Positions 26,457 through 35,505 of a stretch of DNA of 64,000 nucleotides are shown one piece after another; the stretch's first letter is position 1, and the number at the start of each line of letters is the position of its first letter. The notes under the pieces were generated by a model that worked only from the letters and a program-made list of their open reading frames with translations, was not told the DNA's origin and did no database searches. Source of the DNA: Nitrososphaeraceae archaeon (GTDB lineage Archaea; Thermoproteota; Nitrososphaeria; Nitrososphaerales; Nitrososphaeraceae); NCBI GenBank assembly GCA_021325295.1, contig JAJPHM010000077.1:83546-147545 (forward strand), given 5' to 3'. Position numbers and translations under genes: made by a program.

Positions 26457-27245
26457 TCAGCCTCTTCCAAGTTCCCTTGCGGCTTCCTTTGCAGTCCTGC
26501 CCTCAAAGATTATCTTGTGAAGGGCACGAATTATTGCCGGCGGATTTTGATGTTGAAAAATATTTCGGCCAAAGGTGACGCCCTTTGCGCCTGCCTCCAT
26601 TGCACCATGGCACATCTCCAATATCTCCTTGTCTGTTTCGGCCTTGGGTCCGCCGGCGATAACGATCGGCACAGGGCAACCCTTTACTACTCTTTTGAAT
26701 GATTCTGCATCTCCAGTATATACTGCCTTTACAATATCTGCGCCAGCTTCTGCACCGATGCGTGCTGCATGTGCTACGACCTCAGGGTCGTGAGGATTTT
26801 TTATATTCTCGCCACGTGGATACATCATTGCAACGAGAGGAACATTCCACTCGTCGCATTTGTCCGATATCATGCCCAGCTTTTGCAGCATCTCCGGTTC
26901 TTCCTTTGCGCCTATATTGATATGAAGAGATACTGCATCCGCGCCAAGCCTGAGCGCTTCTTCGACACTTCCCATAAGAACCTTTTTGTTCGGAGCTGGG
27001 CCAAGCGACGTGCTTCCGGAAAAGTGCACTATGAGGCCTATGCCAGGTGGCTTTGGCATGCTTCTTATGATACCTTTGTTTACTAGGACACAAGTAAGGC
27101 CGGCATATTGGCACTGGTAAATCGTTCTATGAATATCTTCAAGCCCACGGATCGGCCCATTACTAATGCCATGATCCATCGGGATGCAGAGCATCTTGCC
27201 ATCTTTTAGTATCCGTCCAAGCCTGATGTCTCTACCAAATACCAT
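26457..27245 (-). CDS. 2-amino-3,7-dideoxy-D-threo-hept-6-ulosonate (ADTH) synthase
   Basis: A class I aldolase of the archaeal DKFP route, the first committed step of the cluster. Motifs: LCIPMDHGISNGPIRGLED near the start, the Schiff-base Lys in ADIVKAVYTGD, and the phosphate loop VIAGGPKAETD. The frame is open to 27323, but the conserved protein starts at MVFGRDIRLGRIL (27245) and a TATA-like box lies 26 nt before it, so the longer form is unlikely. It heads the aromatic cluster. Confidence 0.93.
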   Translation of the reverse strand: MVFGRDIRLGRILKDGKMLCIPMDHGISNGPIRGLEDIHRTIYQCQYAGLTCVLVNKGIIRSMPKPPGIGLIVHFSGSTSLGPAPNKKVLMGSVEEALRLGADAVSLHINIGAKEEPEMLQKLGMISDKCDEWNVPLVAMMYPRGENIKNPHDPEVVAHAARIGAEAGADIVKAVYTGDAESFKRVVKGCPVPIVIAGGPKAETDKEILEMCHGAMEAGAKGVTFGRNIFQHQNPPAIIRALHKIIFEGRTAKEAARELGRG

Positions 27246-27265
27246 ATTGACAAATCTTTTAGACC

Positions 27266-27276
27266 TATTTAAAAGT
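27266..27276 (-). promoter_or_regulatory. TATA-like box of the aromatic cluster head gene
   Basis: The coding strand reads CTTTTAAATAG, centred 26 nt before the ATG at 27245. This is the classical archaeal spacing to a transcript start, so the mRNA of the first shikimate-route gene is probably leaderless. Confidence 0.55.
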
Positions 27277-27359
27277 GATATGTTTTGCTGCCAACGTCCA
27301 TAAAGCATGGAAGAATTAAACAAGCAATTTAATTTAGAACAATTGTTAACATGATTTCA

Positions 27360-28157
27360 TTAATCAATTCTACATACTGGAGGCATTTCACTTTTATGCT
27401 GATTCTTTCCGGCAAGGTAGAGCACACGTTCTACACTTGCCCTGTCAAGCCCAGAAAAATCTACTGACTTTTGTTTACCGGGACTTGCTTTATGTTGCTC
27501 TATTCTGTCCAAGATCTCATCTATAACATCATATGTTACTCCGATTTCACCTTCGGCAGTCTGGCCTCTATGCAGAGATGGGCTGCTTTTCTTTGCCAAA
27601 ATTGGAGCCGGGATCTGTAAATATTGAGCAAGCTTCCTTACTTGTGTCTTGTAAAGGTCAGCTATTGGCAAGAGGTCGGCTGCGCCATCCCCATATTTTG
27701 TAAAGTAGCCAAGTTTTACCTCACTTTTGTCTGACGTTCCAAGTACAATACTTTTCCGCAAAGATGCATAGTAGTAAACCATACACATTCTAAGCCTTGC
27801 TACCAGATTTAACTGAGCCAGCCGGTTCCTTGGAAGGACGTGTAATGCCTCTTTTTTTAGCGGACCGATGTTAATAATTCTGTATTTTATCTTGAGGCAT
27901 TTTGCAAGTAATTCTGCATCCTTTACATCCTGTTTAAAGATATTTCCGTCAGGAAGAATAAGACCGTAGACTCTACTACTATCCAGTGCTTGTACCGCAA
28001 GCTTTGCAACAACAGATGAATCAAGTCCACCACTGATACCCAATACAACTCCGTCTACTCCACGCTCTCTGACCTGCCTTGCAATGAAGCCTTGAATTTT
28101 GTTGGCAACCTGAGGAAAGTCCAGATCTCGATCCATCCGCGGTATCCTGTCGTTCAT
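27360..28157 (-). CDS. nadE: NH3-dependent NAD+ synthetase
   Basis: A 265-residue NAD synthetase using ammonia; no glutaminase domain is present. The ATP pyrophosphatase loop is VLGISGGLDSSVVAKL, and the deamido-NAD site follows with VLGTSDKSEVKLGYFTKYGD and ADLLPIADLYKTQVRKLA. Length is normal. An AATTAAATAG-type box lies roughly 20 nt before the ATG. It is separated by over 100 nt from the aromatic cluster downstream. Confidence 0.95.
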   Translation of the reverse strand: MNDRIPRMDRDLDFPQVANKIQGFIARQVRERGVDGVVLGISGGLDSSVVAKLAVQALDSSRVYGLILPDGNIFKQDVKDAELLAKCLKIKYRIINIGPLKKEALHVLPRNRLAQLNLVARLRMCMVYYYASLRKSIVLGTSDKSEVKLGYFTKYGDGAADLLPIADLYKTQVRKLAQYLQIPAPILAKKSSPSLHRGQTAEGEIGVTYDVIDEILDRIEQHKASPGKQKSVDFSGLDRASVERVLYLAGKNQHKSEMPPVCRID

Positions 28158-28327
28158 ATGCTAATGGATTTTCTATTTAATTGTAGACCTTGACATATGC
28201 GGGTACACAAGCTTGCCAGTCTCAAGCAGATGACTTTTTGATAGAAAGTTGGTAAGTGTTACAATGTCAAGATTGATTGCACCTGAGTATCTATTAACCT
28301 AATCTAATTTATTTTTCTTGTGCAGTA

Positions 28328-29206
28328 TTACCCTTTCATGTACCTATCTCCAGCCAGCAGATGCAAAACCACCCTCAGGTTATCACCATCGCCTCTCCGT
28401 GCATCTATGGGCGTTTCCATGATTAGTGGAACTTTAGATGTAGAGTAATTACTTAAAATCGCTGCAAATCCATTGATCCCGATCTCTCCAAGTCCAATGT
28501 GTTCATGCCTGTCTCTGTTGGATTTGAATGGATATTTAGAATCATTTAGGTGGACTGCCTCTAATTTGTCCAGACCGATTTTGTTGTCAAACTCTTCAAG
28601 CATACTGTCGACACCATCTTTGCTGCGAATATCATGACCAGATGCAAAAGCATGGCATGTATCGAGGCAAATACCGAATCTACTACTGTTGAGCTTGTCT
28701 AAAATCAAACCTATCTCTTCGAATTTGCTGCCAACTGAATCTTTTCCGCCTGCGCTATTTTCTAGCAGTATCTGAACAGTGGTCGTTCCAGCGCCTGCCT
28801 CGTCAATTGCCATGCTGCAGGCGTTGGCTACCTGGGTAATACCATTCAAGATCCCTTCTCCTCTGTGGCTTCCAAGGTGAATAACAAGATATCTTATGCC
28901 TAAAAGCGAACACCTTTGCACCTCCTGGATAAGGGTCTCTGTCGACTTTTTGTATAGCTCACCGTTAGGACCAGCTAGGTTAGGCAGATACGGCATATGC
29001 ACAAGAACCGAATTGCTATTGATTCCACTTGCAGCAAGCTTGTCCCTGAAAGCAATCGCGTCCTTTTCATCCAGAGGTTTTGCAGACCAGCCTCGAGGAT
29101 TTCTGCTAAATATCTGGAATGCACTGCAACCTATCTTTTTTGCATTGTCAATTGAATTTGCTATTGCACCAGCAATGGAAACGTGAAAGCCTACCCTAGC
29201 GTCCAT
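28328..29206 (-). CDS. nfo: Endonuclease IV (AP endonuclease)
   Basis: A zinc-dependent TIM-barrel AP endonuclease for base-excision repair. Metal ligands are readable along the barrel: the N-terminal GFHVSIAGAIANS, VIHLGSHRGEG, Glu in ILLENSAGG, CLDTCHAFASGHD, HLNDSKYPF with DRHEHIGLGEIG, and the C-terminal METPID. The ATG at 29206 (MDARVGFHVS) gives the family start; an in-frame ATG at 29227 adds seven residues. A TATAAAAA-type box on the plus strand at 29237-29244 reads TTTTTATA on the coding strand. Confidence 0.94.
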   Translation of the reverse strand: MDARVGFHVSIAGAIANSIDNAKKIGCSAFQIFSRNPRGWSAKPLDEKDAIAFRDKLAASGINSNSVLVHMPYLPNLAGPNGELYKKSTETLIQEVQRCSLLGIRYLVIHLGSHRGEGILNGITQVANACSMAIDEAGAGTTTVQILLENSAGGKDSVGSKFEEIGLILDKLNSSRFGICLDTCHAFASGHDIRSKDGVDSMLEEFDNKIGLDKLEAVHLNDSKYPFKSNRDRHEHIGLGEIGINGFAAILSNYSTSKVPLIMETPIDARRGDGDNLRVVLHLLAGDRYMKG

Positions 29207-29477
29207 TTTGAGCAGGTGGTACTGCATTATACTTGATATAAAAAGCCTTTACAGCCAATCTAGTATCTTGATCTCTTTCTGCCGCAAGTAAAAACGAATG
29301 GCAGGCAGATAATAGAATAATATAGAAGAGAATAGTATAGATTTATTGCCATACCGACCCGAACTGGCAGATTAGGACAGAATCTTTAGAAAAGCTTACA
29401 CAATTGTCGCTTGGCGCATCATTACAGACCAAGCTGTGTTTTTATTGCAGTTTTGGACAGAAGGATACTGGCTGCCT

Positions 29478-30515
29478 ATGTCCATACGGCTGGGAACCTC
29501 AGATATCGCAAAGTATCCTTTTCTTCGCGAGGCTTCAGAGTACGTAAGGCAAACAGGATTTGGCTTTGAGGAGTTTGACCGACCAGAAATGCAATATATT
29601 GTAGACAGGGCAGCAAGGAGAATCGAACAAGAAATTGTGACTGGCCAGGTATTTGATGAGTTTGATGAAAGGACAGAGATTCTGACATTTCTTATCAGCC
29701 TAATGATAGTAAAATCACTTGGGATGGAGCCAATACTCAGGAAATATTCGCTTTTTGAATCTATGCGGGCAGAGAAATTTCTTGTACGGGATCTTGAGCA
29801 GCTGAAAAGCAAGAATGAGAAAAGGCAACTCTTGCTGTTCAAAATATTTGAGGAACTTTTCAAAGTCAAAGTCGATATAGACACAACAGACAGCAGGCTG
29901 TTTAAAGTCAGGGTAGTAGATTACTTGCTACGCGCTTCACACTTTCATGAGCAGGAATGGAAACTTGTCAACAGGTTGGTTCACGGCGGATACGTTTACC
30001 TTGATGCAGACGAGACAGTGAGGCTTATCAGAGTCGAGCTCAGCGCCCTGATTTACGACAGAGTAAAAGAAATGTCTATACCGTCAGTTCCTGATGCCAT
30101 AAAATCAAGAACTGAAAATCTCAAAGAAAAGCTTAGACCATACTTTGAGTACAGAACTTACAAGGTTTCAGATTATCCGCCATGCGTGAAGCATGCTATC
30201 GAGGTAATGAACAGGGGGGAAAATTTGCCTCATTCTGCAAGGGTCATGCTTGCCACATACATGCTTGCAATTGAGAAACCGGTAGACGAAATTATTGCCC
30301 TCTTTCAGAATGCTCCAGACTATAACGAAAGGATAACGCGGTACCAGGTGCAACATCTGGCAGGAGAAAAGGGGAGCAGGACAAGATACTCAGTTCCATC
30401 CTGCGATAAGCTTCGCAACGAAAACCTCTGCTTTGCCACGGCGGAATGCTCAGGAATAATAAACCCCGTGCAGTTTGGACGGAGAGCAAGAAATAATGAC
30501 AATGCAGGCCGATAA
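29478..30515 (+). CDS. priL: DNA primase large subunit PriL
   Basis: The regulatory large subunit of archaeal/eukaryotic-type primase. The N-terminal helical domain starts with LGTSDIAKYPFLREASEYV. The C-terminal domain carries four Cys for the iron-sulphur cluster: YPPCVKHAIEVM near residue 235, then PSCDKL, ENLCFA and AECSG near the end. An in-frame TTG/ATG lead from 29436 adds 14 unconserved residues; the ATG at 29478 is preferred. It overlaps priS by about 20 nt. Confidence 0.9.
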   Translation: MSIRLGTSDIAKYPFLREASEYVRQTGFGFEEFDRPEMQYIVDRAARRIEQEIVTGQVFDEFDERTEILTFLISLMIVKSLGMEPILRKYSLFESMRAEKFLVRDLEQLKSKNEKRQLLLFKIFEELFKVKVDIDTTDSRLFKVRVVDYLLRASHFHEQEWKLVNRLVHGGYVYLDADETVRLIRVELSALIYDRVKEMSIPSVPDAIKSRTENLKEKLRPYFEYRTYKVSDYPPCVKHAIEVMNRGENLPHSARVMLATYMLAIEKPVDEIIALFQNAPDYNERITRYQVQHLAGEKGSRTRYSVPSCDKLRNENLCFATAECSGIINPVQFGRRARNNDNAGR

Positions 30516-31737
30516 TAACACGCCAGCCGGCAGGACAAAGACACCAGGTACAACTGCCATTGCAGTGCAGAGTGTCTTTAGAAAGTATTACTTTACCCAA
30601 GCGGCAAGAATCGAAGTTCCAGACAGAATTGAAGAGCGGGAGTTTGGCTATATGCGCTTCGGAGATTCATTCCCTGCCGCTGGAGGGGCGATGGTCAGGC
30701 ACTTGGCCTTCAGGAGCGTAGGGGAGCTTGTTGCCAGCCTCATCAGGGATCCGCCTGCCGATGTCTTTTGCTCCAATGCCTATTATCGCTTTCCTGCAAA
30801 CGAAATGCGCGAAAAGGAGTGGAGGGGTGCGGATTTGATATTTGATATCGATGGCAAGGATTTTGACCTGCCCTGTGTACCGTCGCACTCATATCTTGTA
30901 TGCCGAGAATGTGGATTTTCTGATCTGCAAGAAAACCTTCACGGGCCACAGGCCGGCTTGTCATTTGTCTGCCCCTCATGCAAAGCCAGCAGACCAAATA
31001 TTACATCTTTACCATGTACAAAATGCATAGATGCATCCAAAAACGAGGCAATCCGTCTTGTCAGTCTCCTGTCAGGTGACTTTGGCATTGAACTGGATAG
31101 AATTAAGGTATATTTTTCAGGAAACAACGGCTTTCATTTGCATGTCTCAGATGACTCTTTTAACCAGCTTGATTCTCAAGCGCGCTCAGATATTGTAGGC
31201 TACCTGACTGGAAATGGCCTGATGCCGGAAAGCATCGGTGTAAGGAAGGCTGGAGACAGAGGATTTGCCATCAGGTTTCCAAGGGGTGGAATTTCATACG
31301 GCTGGAGGGCCAGAGTAGCAAAGAAACTGAAAATAGATGCTTCTTCTGAAAAGAAGCTTGAGCACATTGTGTCCCAAAAGGGAGGATATGCCGGCTTCAG
31401 GACTGAGCTGGAAAGAATTGCCAGAGAGGAGGGCCTTGTCATAGACCCCCAGGTCACTACAGATACACACAGGGTTTTTAGGATGCCCGGAACGCTCAAC
31501 AGCAAGAGCGGGCTTGCAAAGGTAAGATGCGGAAATATAGGTTCTTTTGATCCGTTTACGGAGGCCTGTCTTTTAGAAGATCAAGAGATCATAACCACAG
31601 CAAAGGCAGATGTCAAAGTCCGGCTCAGAGGCAAGACGTTCAGGTTGGAGGTAAAGGAACGTTCAATCTTGCTGCCTGCCTATGCTGCAGTTTACCTTGC
31701 ATGCAAGGGACTTGCAGAGCTAGAGATTTCCAGCTGA
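30496..31737 (+). CDS. priS: DNA primase small (catalytic) subunit PriS
   Basis: The catalytic subunit of replicative primase. The two metal-binding Asp are in ADLIFDIDGKDFD, followed by a Cys-x2-Cys...Cys-x2-Cys type zinc module (CRECG, CPSCKAS) and the nucleotide-binding SGNNGFHLHV (the SGxxGxH motif). A later VTTDTHRVFRMPGTLNSKSG is also typical. Three in-frame starts exist: TTG 30475, ATG 30496 and ATG 30502; all overlap the end of priL, so the two subunits are coupled. Adjacent priL-priS order is frequent in archaea. Confidence 0.94.
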   Translation: MTMQADNNTPAGRTKTPGTTAIAVQSVFRKYYFTQAARIEVPDRIEEREFGYMRFGDSFPAAGGAMVRHLAFRSVGELVASLIRDPPADVFCSNAYYRFPANEMREKEWRGADLIFDIDGKDFDLPCVPSHSYLVCRECGFSDLQENLHGPQAGLSFVCPSCKASRPNITSLPCTKCIDASKNEAIRLVSLLSGDFGIELDRIKVYFSGNNGFHLHVSDDSFNQLDSQARSDIVGYLTGNGLMPESIGVRKAGDRGFAIRFPRGGISYGWRARVAKKLKIDASSEKKLEHIVSQKGGYAGFRTELERIAREEGLVIDPQVTTDTHRVFRMPGTLNSKSGLAKVRCGNIGSFDPFTEACLLEDQEIITTAKADVKVRLRGKTFRLEVKERSILLPAYAAVYLACKGLAELEISS

Positions 31738-31891
31738 CGCATTGCAAAGCCCCGAAAATGCCCGTTTTAATTTTTCTTTCCTGAAGTGCAGACATGGCAG
31801 AAATTGAAAAGGCTTCCAAGAGCAGGAAAACGGCCGCATAAGTGCACATGAATGTATCCCATCGTGAGATAAGTAAAGCACATTAAGTCTT

Positions 31892-34861
31892 TTGGATTCA
31901 GATATCGCAGAGGCAGAGCAGTTTTTGTGGGATAGATACAACGAGGATAGTGCGGCCAGGCCAAAGATAAACAGGTTCATACAACTTGGTCTTGTTGCAG
32001 CTATGGGCGCAGTAATCCTGTCAGTTGCGTCTAACCAATCTGTTAACATGATAATGAATATCGAGGAATTTGGCATTCTATTTACAAAACCTCTTTATTT
32101 TTCGGCAATATCCGGCCTGGCGCTTGCATCAGTCGTCCTTGCTAGAGTCAATTACAAGGCGAGGAACTCGATTATCTGGTATTGCGTCCACATCCTGACA
32201 AATTACCTGAAAAAAGACAGGGAATCTTTGTACTCAGCATCCCCCTCGCAGCGAATGCGCTACAGCGAATTCAAGATGCGCCCCGTGCCCTTTGCCGTAT
32301 GGCAGATAACCAAAGTGGTACTGTTCGCCCCACTATTTGGCAGTGCGCTGTTTGGCATGGTTCTGGAGTACATGGCACAGGGAGGCGACATTGGATTATC
32401 CTCTGCCGTCAATGTTTTTACAATCCCTTTTGCTGGCGCAAGGATGGACGGCAATATTGCAGAGCAATATGTATTTCCTGCAATACCTGCTCTGACTTTG
32501 TTTATTCCGCCGGTCCTGGCTGCAGTTGGATTAAGAATCTTTGTATATGTTGGAATAAGTGGTGCCATTCGTATTCTTTCAGGCTATGCTGCAGACGCTT
32601 CGGAGAACAAGCCAAGGTTCTTGTCATATATCTCTATTTCAGAGATAATCACAGGAACTGTAGCCCTGTGGATAGGGTTTAACATGTTTTTTTCGTCGAA
32701 TGTGGACTTTAATACGAAATACGCAATCGTAGCAAGCCTTGCCATCGGAGGAATGTTTATGGCTTTTGGATTACATGACCGCAAGATGTCTAGAGTGATA
32801 ATTTATCCCGCTAAAAGAAGCATTTACTTTCGTGCATTGACTGTGACTGCTGTGGCAATTGCCGCTCTATCTGCAATGACAATAAACAATAGTATAGCAG
32901 ATGCAAAGAAGGTCGACTGGATAGGTCCATACAAGGCGCAGGAAATCGCCTTGAATAGATATCTGGCAGGGCTTGACCAGATACAAAATATTTCGCTTGG
33001 CGTGCCAGCATCTCCAAGCGTTACAACTGTCAAGTCAGCAGTCGCGCAAAACAGCGATATCCTCGGCGTTATAAGACTCTGGGACAGGACATCTGCTAAG
33101 GCAGTTCTCAAGGCTCAAGCAGATCAGGATAATGATTCCATTTCAAACATAAGCATGTTGCGATTTGGAGGCAGGATGTACTGGACGGCCACCACTGTAC
33201 CAAATCCCTCAGCCCAATCGTCCCAGAAGGGCGAATGGTATACACAGCACTTTATGAACACCCATTCAAAAAGGTCCATAATTATGCTTGACGCCAGCAA
33301 TGGAACAGTTATTGACGAAACCAGATTCTTTAAAAATACTCTGGTCTATTATGACCAAGGCGCATCTGCTGGCGCATCAAGCGGCAACAATTACTGGTCT
33401 GGCTTTTCTTCTAGCACTGCATTATCGGGCAATGGAGATACTTACAATGGTACTGGCGGGCTTGAGGTTTTTCCGCCCATCAGTTGGATATTTGACCCAA
33501 ATTTGATTGCCTCATACCCTGATGCACCCGTTCACATTATGAGGTTCAAGGACATTCATGACAGGATGGGTCTGCTCTATCCGTTCTTTGCATACGACTT
33601 TGCATACAGCAGCTCACAGGTACCTGACCAAGCAAGCAGAGTTGAAGCAATCCCGGTAACCGACGGTACCAAGACTTACTGGCTGATGCCACTCATTGCT
33701 GCATTTGATACAAGCCGTGTGCCTTGGGGTCCTGATTTTACTCTTCAGCTTGTAGGTTATTCGCTCATAGATACATACAACGGCAATGTACAGGTGCTGG
33801 TGCTTGGCAACGATTACTTTTCCAATATGTTCTTCGAGGAATACAAAGATACAGGATCGGTTACCAAAAATATTCCATCATGGCTGGACAATCAGATACA
33901 GTACCCCCGTGAAATGTTCCTCTGGAAGCTGGCCAAATTTGATAGATACCATGTGACTGACCCGGGTTCATTTATTGCAGAAGATGGGTTTTATGACTCT
34001 GGCAGCGACTCGCCTGATTATATTTTTGCCAAACCTGCTGATTTTGGCAGCCCTTCATTTTTGGTCTTGCAGGCACCGGTTCTCAAAGGTTCAACGACTG
34101 GCAGTGAAAACCCTGTCGGATATCTTGCTATTCAGAATGACCTTCAGAATCTAGGCAAGTCAAGGTTTTATTCTGCCTCCGGAGATGCCCACCTTCCGGA
34201 CCCGGCATCGGCAAAGCTTGCGATAGCTAAAGACAGAGGATACGCCAGCATCAAGACATCGACAGCGTCAGAGCCCAAGATAGGTGACGGTATCCTTTAC
34301 AGCATAGGGAACCACAGCATATACTTTATTCCGTTATATACGCCAGGAGGCGAGTTTAACAGCCCACAAAAGTTGGCCGGAGTCGCGGCGGTTGGAGTGA
34401 CTTCCTCTGGCAGCTATTATGTCGGGCTGGGCAATTCTTCAAGCCAAGCGTTTCAGAATTACCTGCTCCAGCTCGCGACATCCCCCGAGCAGGGCCAGGC
34501 CATCAATAACAATAATACGGCGGGTGGAGAAGGCCGGCAGCAAAATGAGACAGCCGCGGCAAATAGAATAGCCAATCTTGAAAAGATATTTTCAAGTGCA
34601 GAGTTGGCGGTAGTCAAGCCTACCTTGATCTCTGTGCCGGTGGAATTTATGGAAATGCAATCAGTGTATCTTTCAGATTCTGACTTTGCAGCAGTGCAAG
34701 CGGACGTTTCAAAATTCATAACAGATTTTGCATCGCAGGCTGACGGCAGAATATACGAATGGCAGCAAGATACCAGTGTTGACTTTGGAGTGATAAAGAT
34801 GCAGAATGGCGTTGCAGAGATGCATTACATTTCAATAGAGGTAGGTCAACAGGCTAATTGA
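31892..34861 (+). CDS. Large UPF0182 family membrane protein
   Basis: At 989 residues the largest protein of the window. The N-terminal 330 residues hold about seven membrane segments (for example around 28-50, 60-80, 110-130, 180-200, 230-260, 275-295). The rest is a large, probably extracellular region with the family stretch YPREMFLWKLAKFDRYHV. A short Gln/Asn-rich patch interrupts the C-terminal part near residue 870. The role of UPF0182 proteins is unknown. The start is TTG 31892. Its stop overlaps the next gene by 4 nt, indicating a two-gene operon with a glutamine amidotransferase. Confidence 0.83.
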   Translation: MDSDIAEAEQFLWDRYNEDSAARPKINRFIQLGLVAAMGAVILSVASNQSVNMIMNIEEFGILFTKPLYFSAISGLALASVVLARVNYKARNSIIWYCVHILTNYLKKDRESLYSASPSQRMRYSEFKMRPVPFAVWQITKVVLFAPLFGSALFGMVLEYMAQGGDIGLSSAVNVFTIPFAGARMDGNIAEQYVFPAIPALTLFIPPVLAAVGLRIFVYVGISGAIRILSGYAADASENKPRFLSYISISEIITGTVALWIGFNMFFSSNVDFNTKYAIVASLAIGGMFMAFGLHDRKMSRVIIYPAKRSIYFRALTVTAVAIAALSAMTINNSIADAKKVDWIGPYKAQEIALNRYLAGLDQIQNISLGVPASPSVTTVKSAVAQNSDILGVIRLWDRTSAKAVLKAQADQDNDSISNISMLRFGGRMYWTATTVPNPSAQSSQKGEWYTQHFMNTHSKRSIIMLDASNGTVIDETRFFKNTLVYYDQGASAGASSGNNYWSGFSSSTALSGNGDTYNGTGGLEVFPPISWIFDPNLIASYPDAPVHIMRFKDIHDRMGLLYPFFAYDFAYSSSQVPDQASRVEAIPVTDGTKTYWLMPLIAAFDTSRVPWGPDFTLQLVGYSLIDTYNGNVQVLVLGNDYFSNMFFEEYKDTGSVTKNIPSWLDNQIQYPREMFLWKLAKFDRYHVTDPGSFIAEDGFYDSGSDSPDYIFAKPADFGSPSFLVLQAPVLKGSTTGSENPVGYLAIQNDLQNLGKSRFYSASGDAHLPDPASAKLAIAKDRGYASIKTSTASEPKIGDGILYSIGNHSIYFIPLYTPGGEFNSPQKLAGVAAVGVTSSGSYYVGLGNSSSQAFQNYLLQLATSPEQGQAINNNNTAGGEGRQQNETAAANRIANLEKIFSSAELAVVKPTLISVPVEFMEMQSVYLSDSDFAAVQADVSKFITDFASQADGRIYEWQQDTSVDFGVIKMQNGVAEMHYISIEVGQQAN

Positions 34862-35427
34862 CTGTACTTGTTGTAGATAACGGCTCACCATTTACCGCAG
34901 ATATTCTTCAATGCTTGAAGAAAATTGGCATATCCTATGATCACAAAAAGTGCATCGATCTTGATGGCTTTTTTAAAGACGGCGGCCTCAAGTATGACAG
35001 GGTCATTCTTTCAGGAAGGCAAAAAAATGACAGGCAGATAAACGTCATAAACTCTGGTATTGTCAGACACTGTTTTGATGCTGATAAGCCTATCCTGGGC
35101 ATATGCTATGGTGCAGAAATAATTGCACTGGCGCTTGGAGGCTCCATCAGAAGAATGCCGCAAGGGCATCTACAGGGAAGAACCAGCATCAAAGTATCAG
35201 CAAATCTGCCAATTTTGCCAAAGAAAAGCTCTCTGGACGTATATGAAAGCCACGGATTCTGTGTTGCAAGGCTACCGGAGGACTTTGTATCTGCCGGAAG
35301 GTCTGAAAGCTGCCCGTACGAGATTTTTGCCCACAGAATAAAGAAAATTTATGGAACGCAATTCCATCCCGAGAAAAGTTGGGAGGATGGAATGGCCATA
35401 CTGGCTAACTTTGCAAGACTCGAATGA
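34858..35427 (+). CDS. Class I glutamine amidotransferase (GMP-synthase subunit A-like)
   Basis: A 189-residue stand-alone amidotransferase. The catalytic triad is complete: Cys83 in LGICYGAEII, His170 and Glu172 in GTQFHPEKSWEDG. It most resembles the archaeal GMP synthase subunit A, but no ATP-pyrophosphatase partner is nearby. The start (TTG) overlaps the stop of the UPF0182 gene by 4 nt, so the two are translated together, an unexplained pairing. Other synthase partners (anthranilate, aminodeoxychorismate) are possible. Confidence 0.8.
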   Translation: MTVLVVDNGSPFTADILQCLKKIGISYDHKKCIDLDGFFKDGGLKYDRVILSGRQKNDRQINVINSGIVRHCFDADKPILGICYGAEIIALALGGSIRRMPQGHLQGRTSIKVSANLPILPKKSSLDVYESHGFCVARLPEDFVSAGRSESCPYEIFAHRIKKIYGTQFHPEKSWEDGMAILANFARLE

Positions 35428-35505
35428 TATGATAGGATAAGAAGCGGTTTCATATCAATTGGTTGTTCTCCGGTTTTCCAGCAGAACAATGAAAAAGGAT
35501 TTTAT

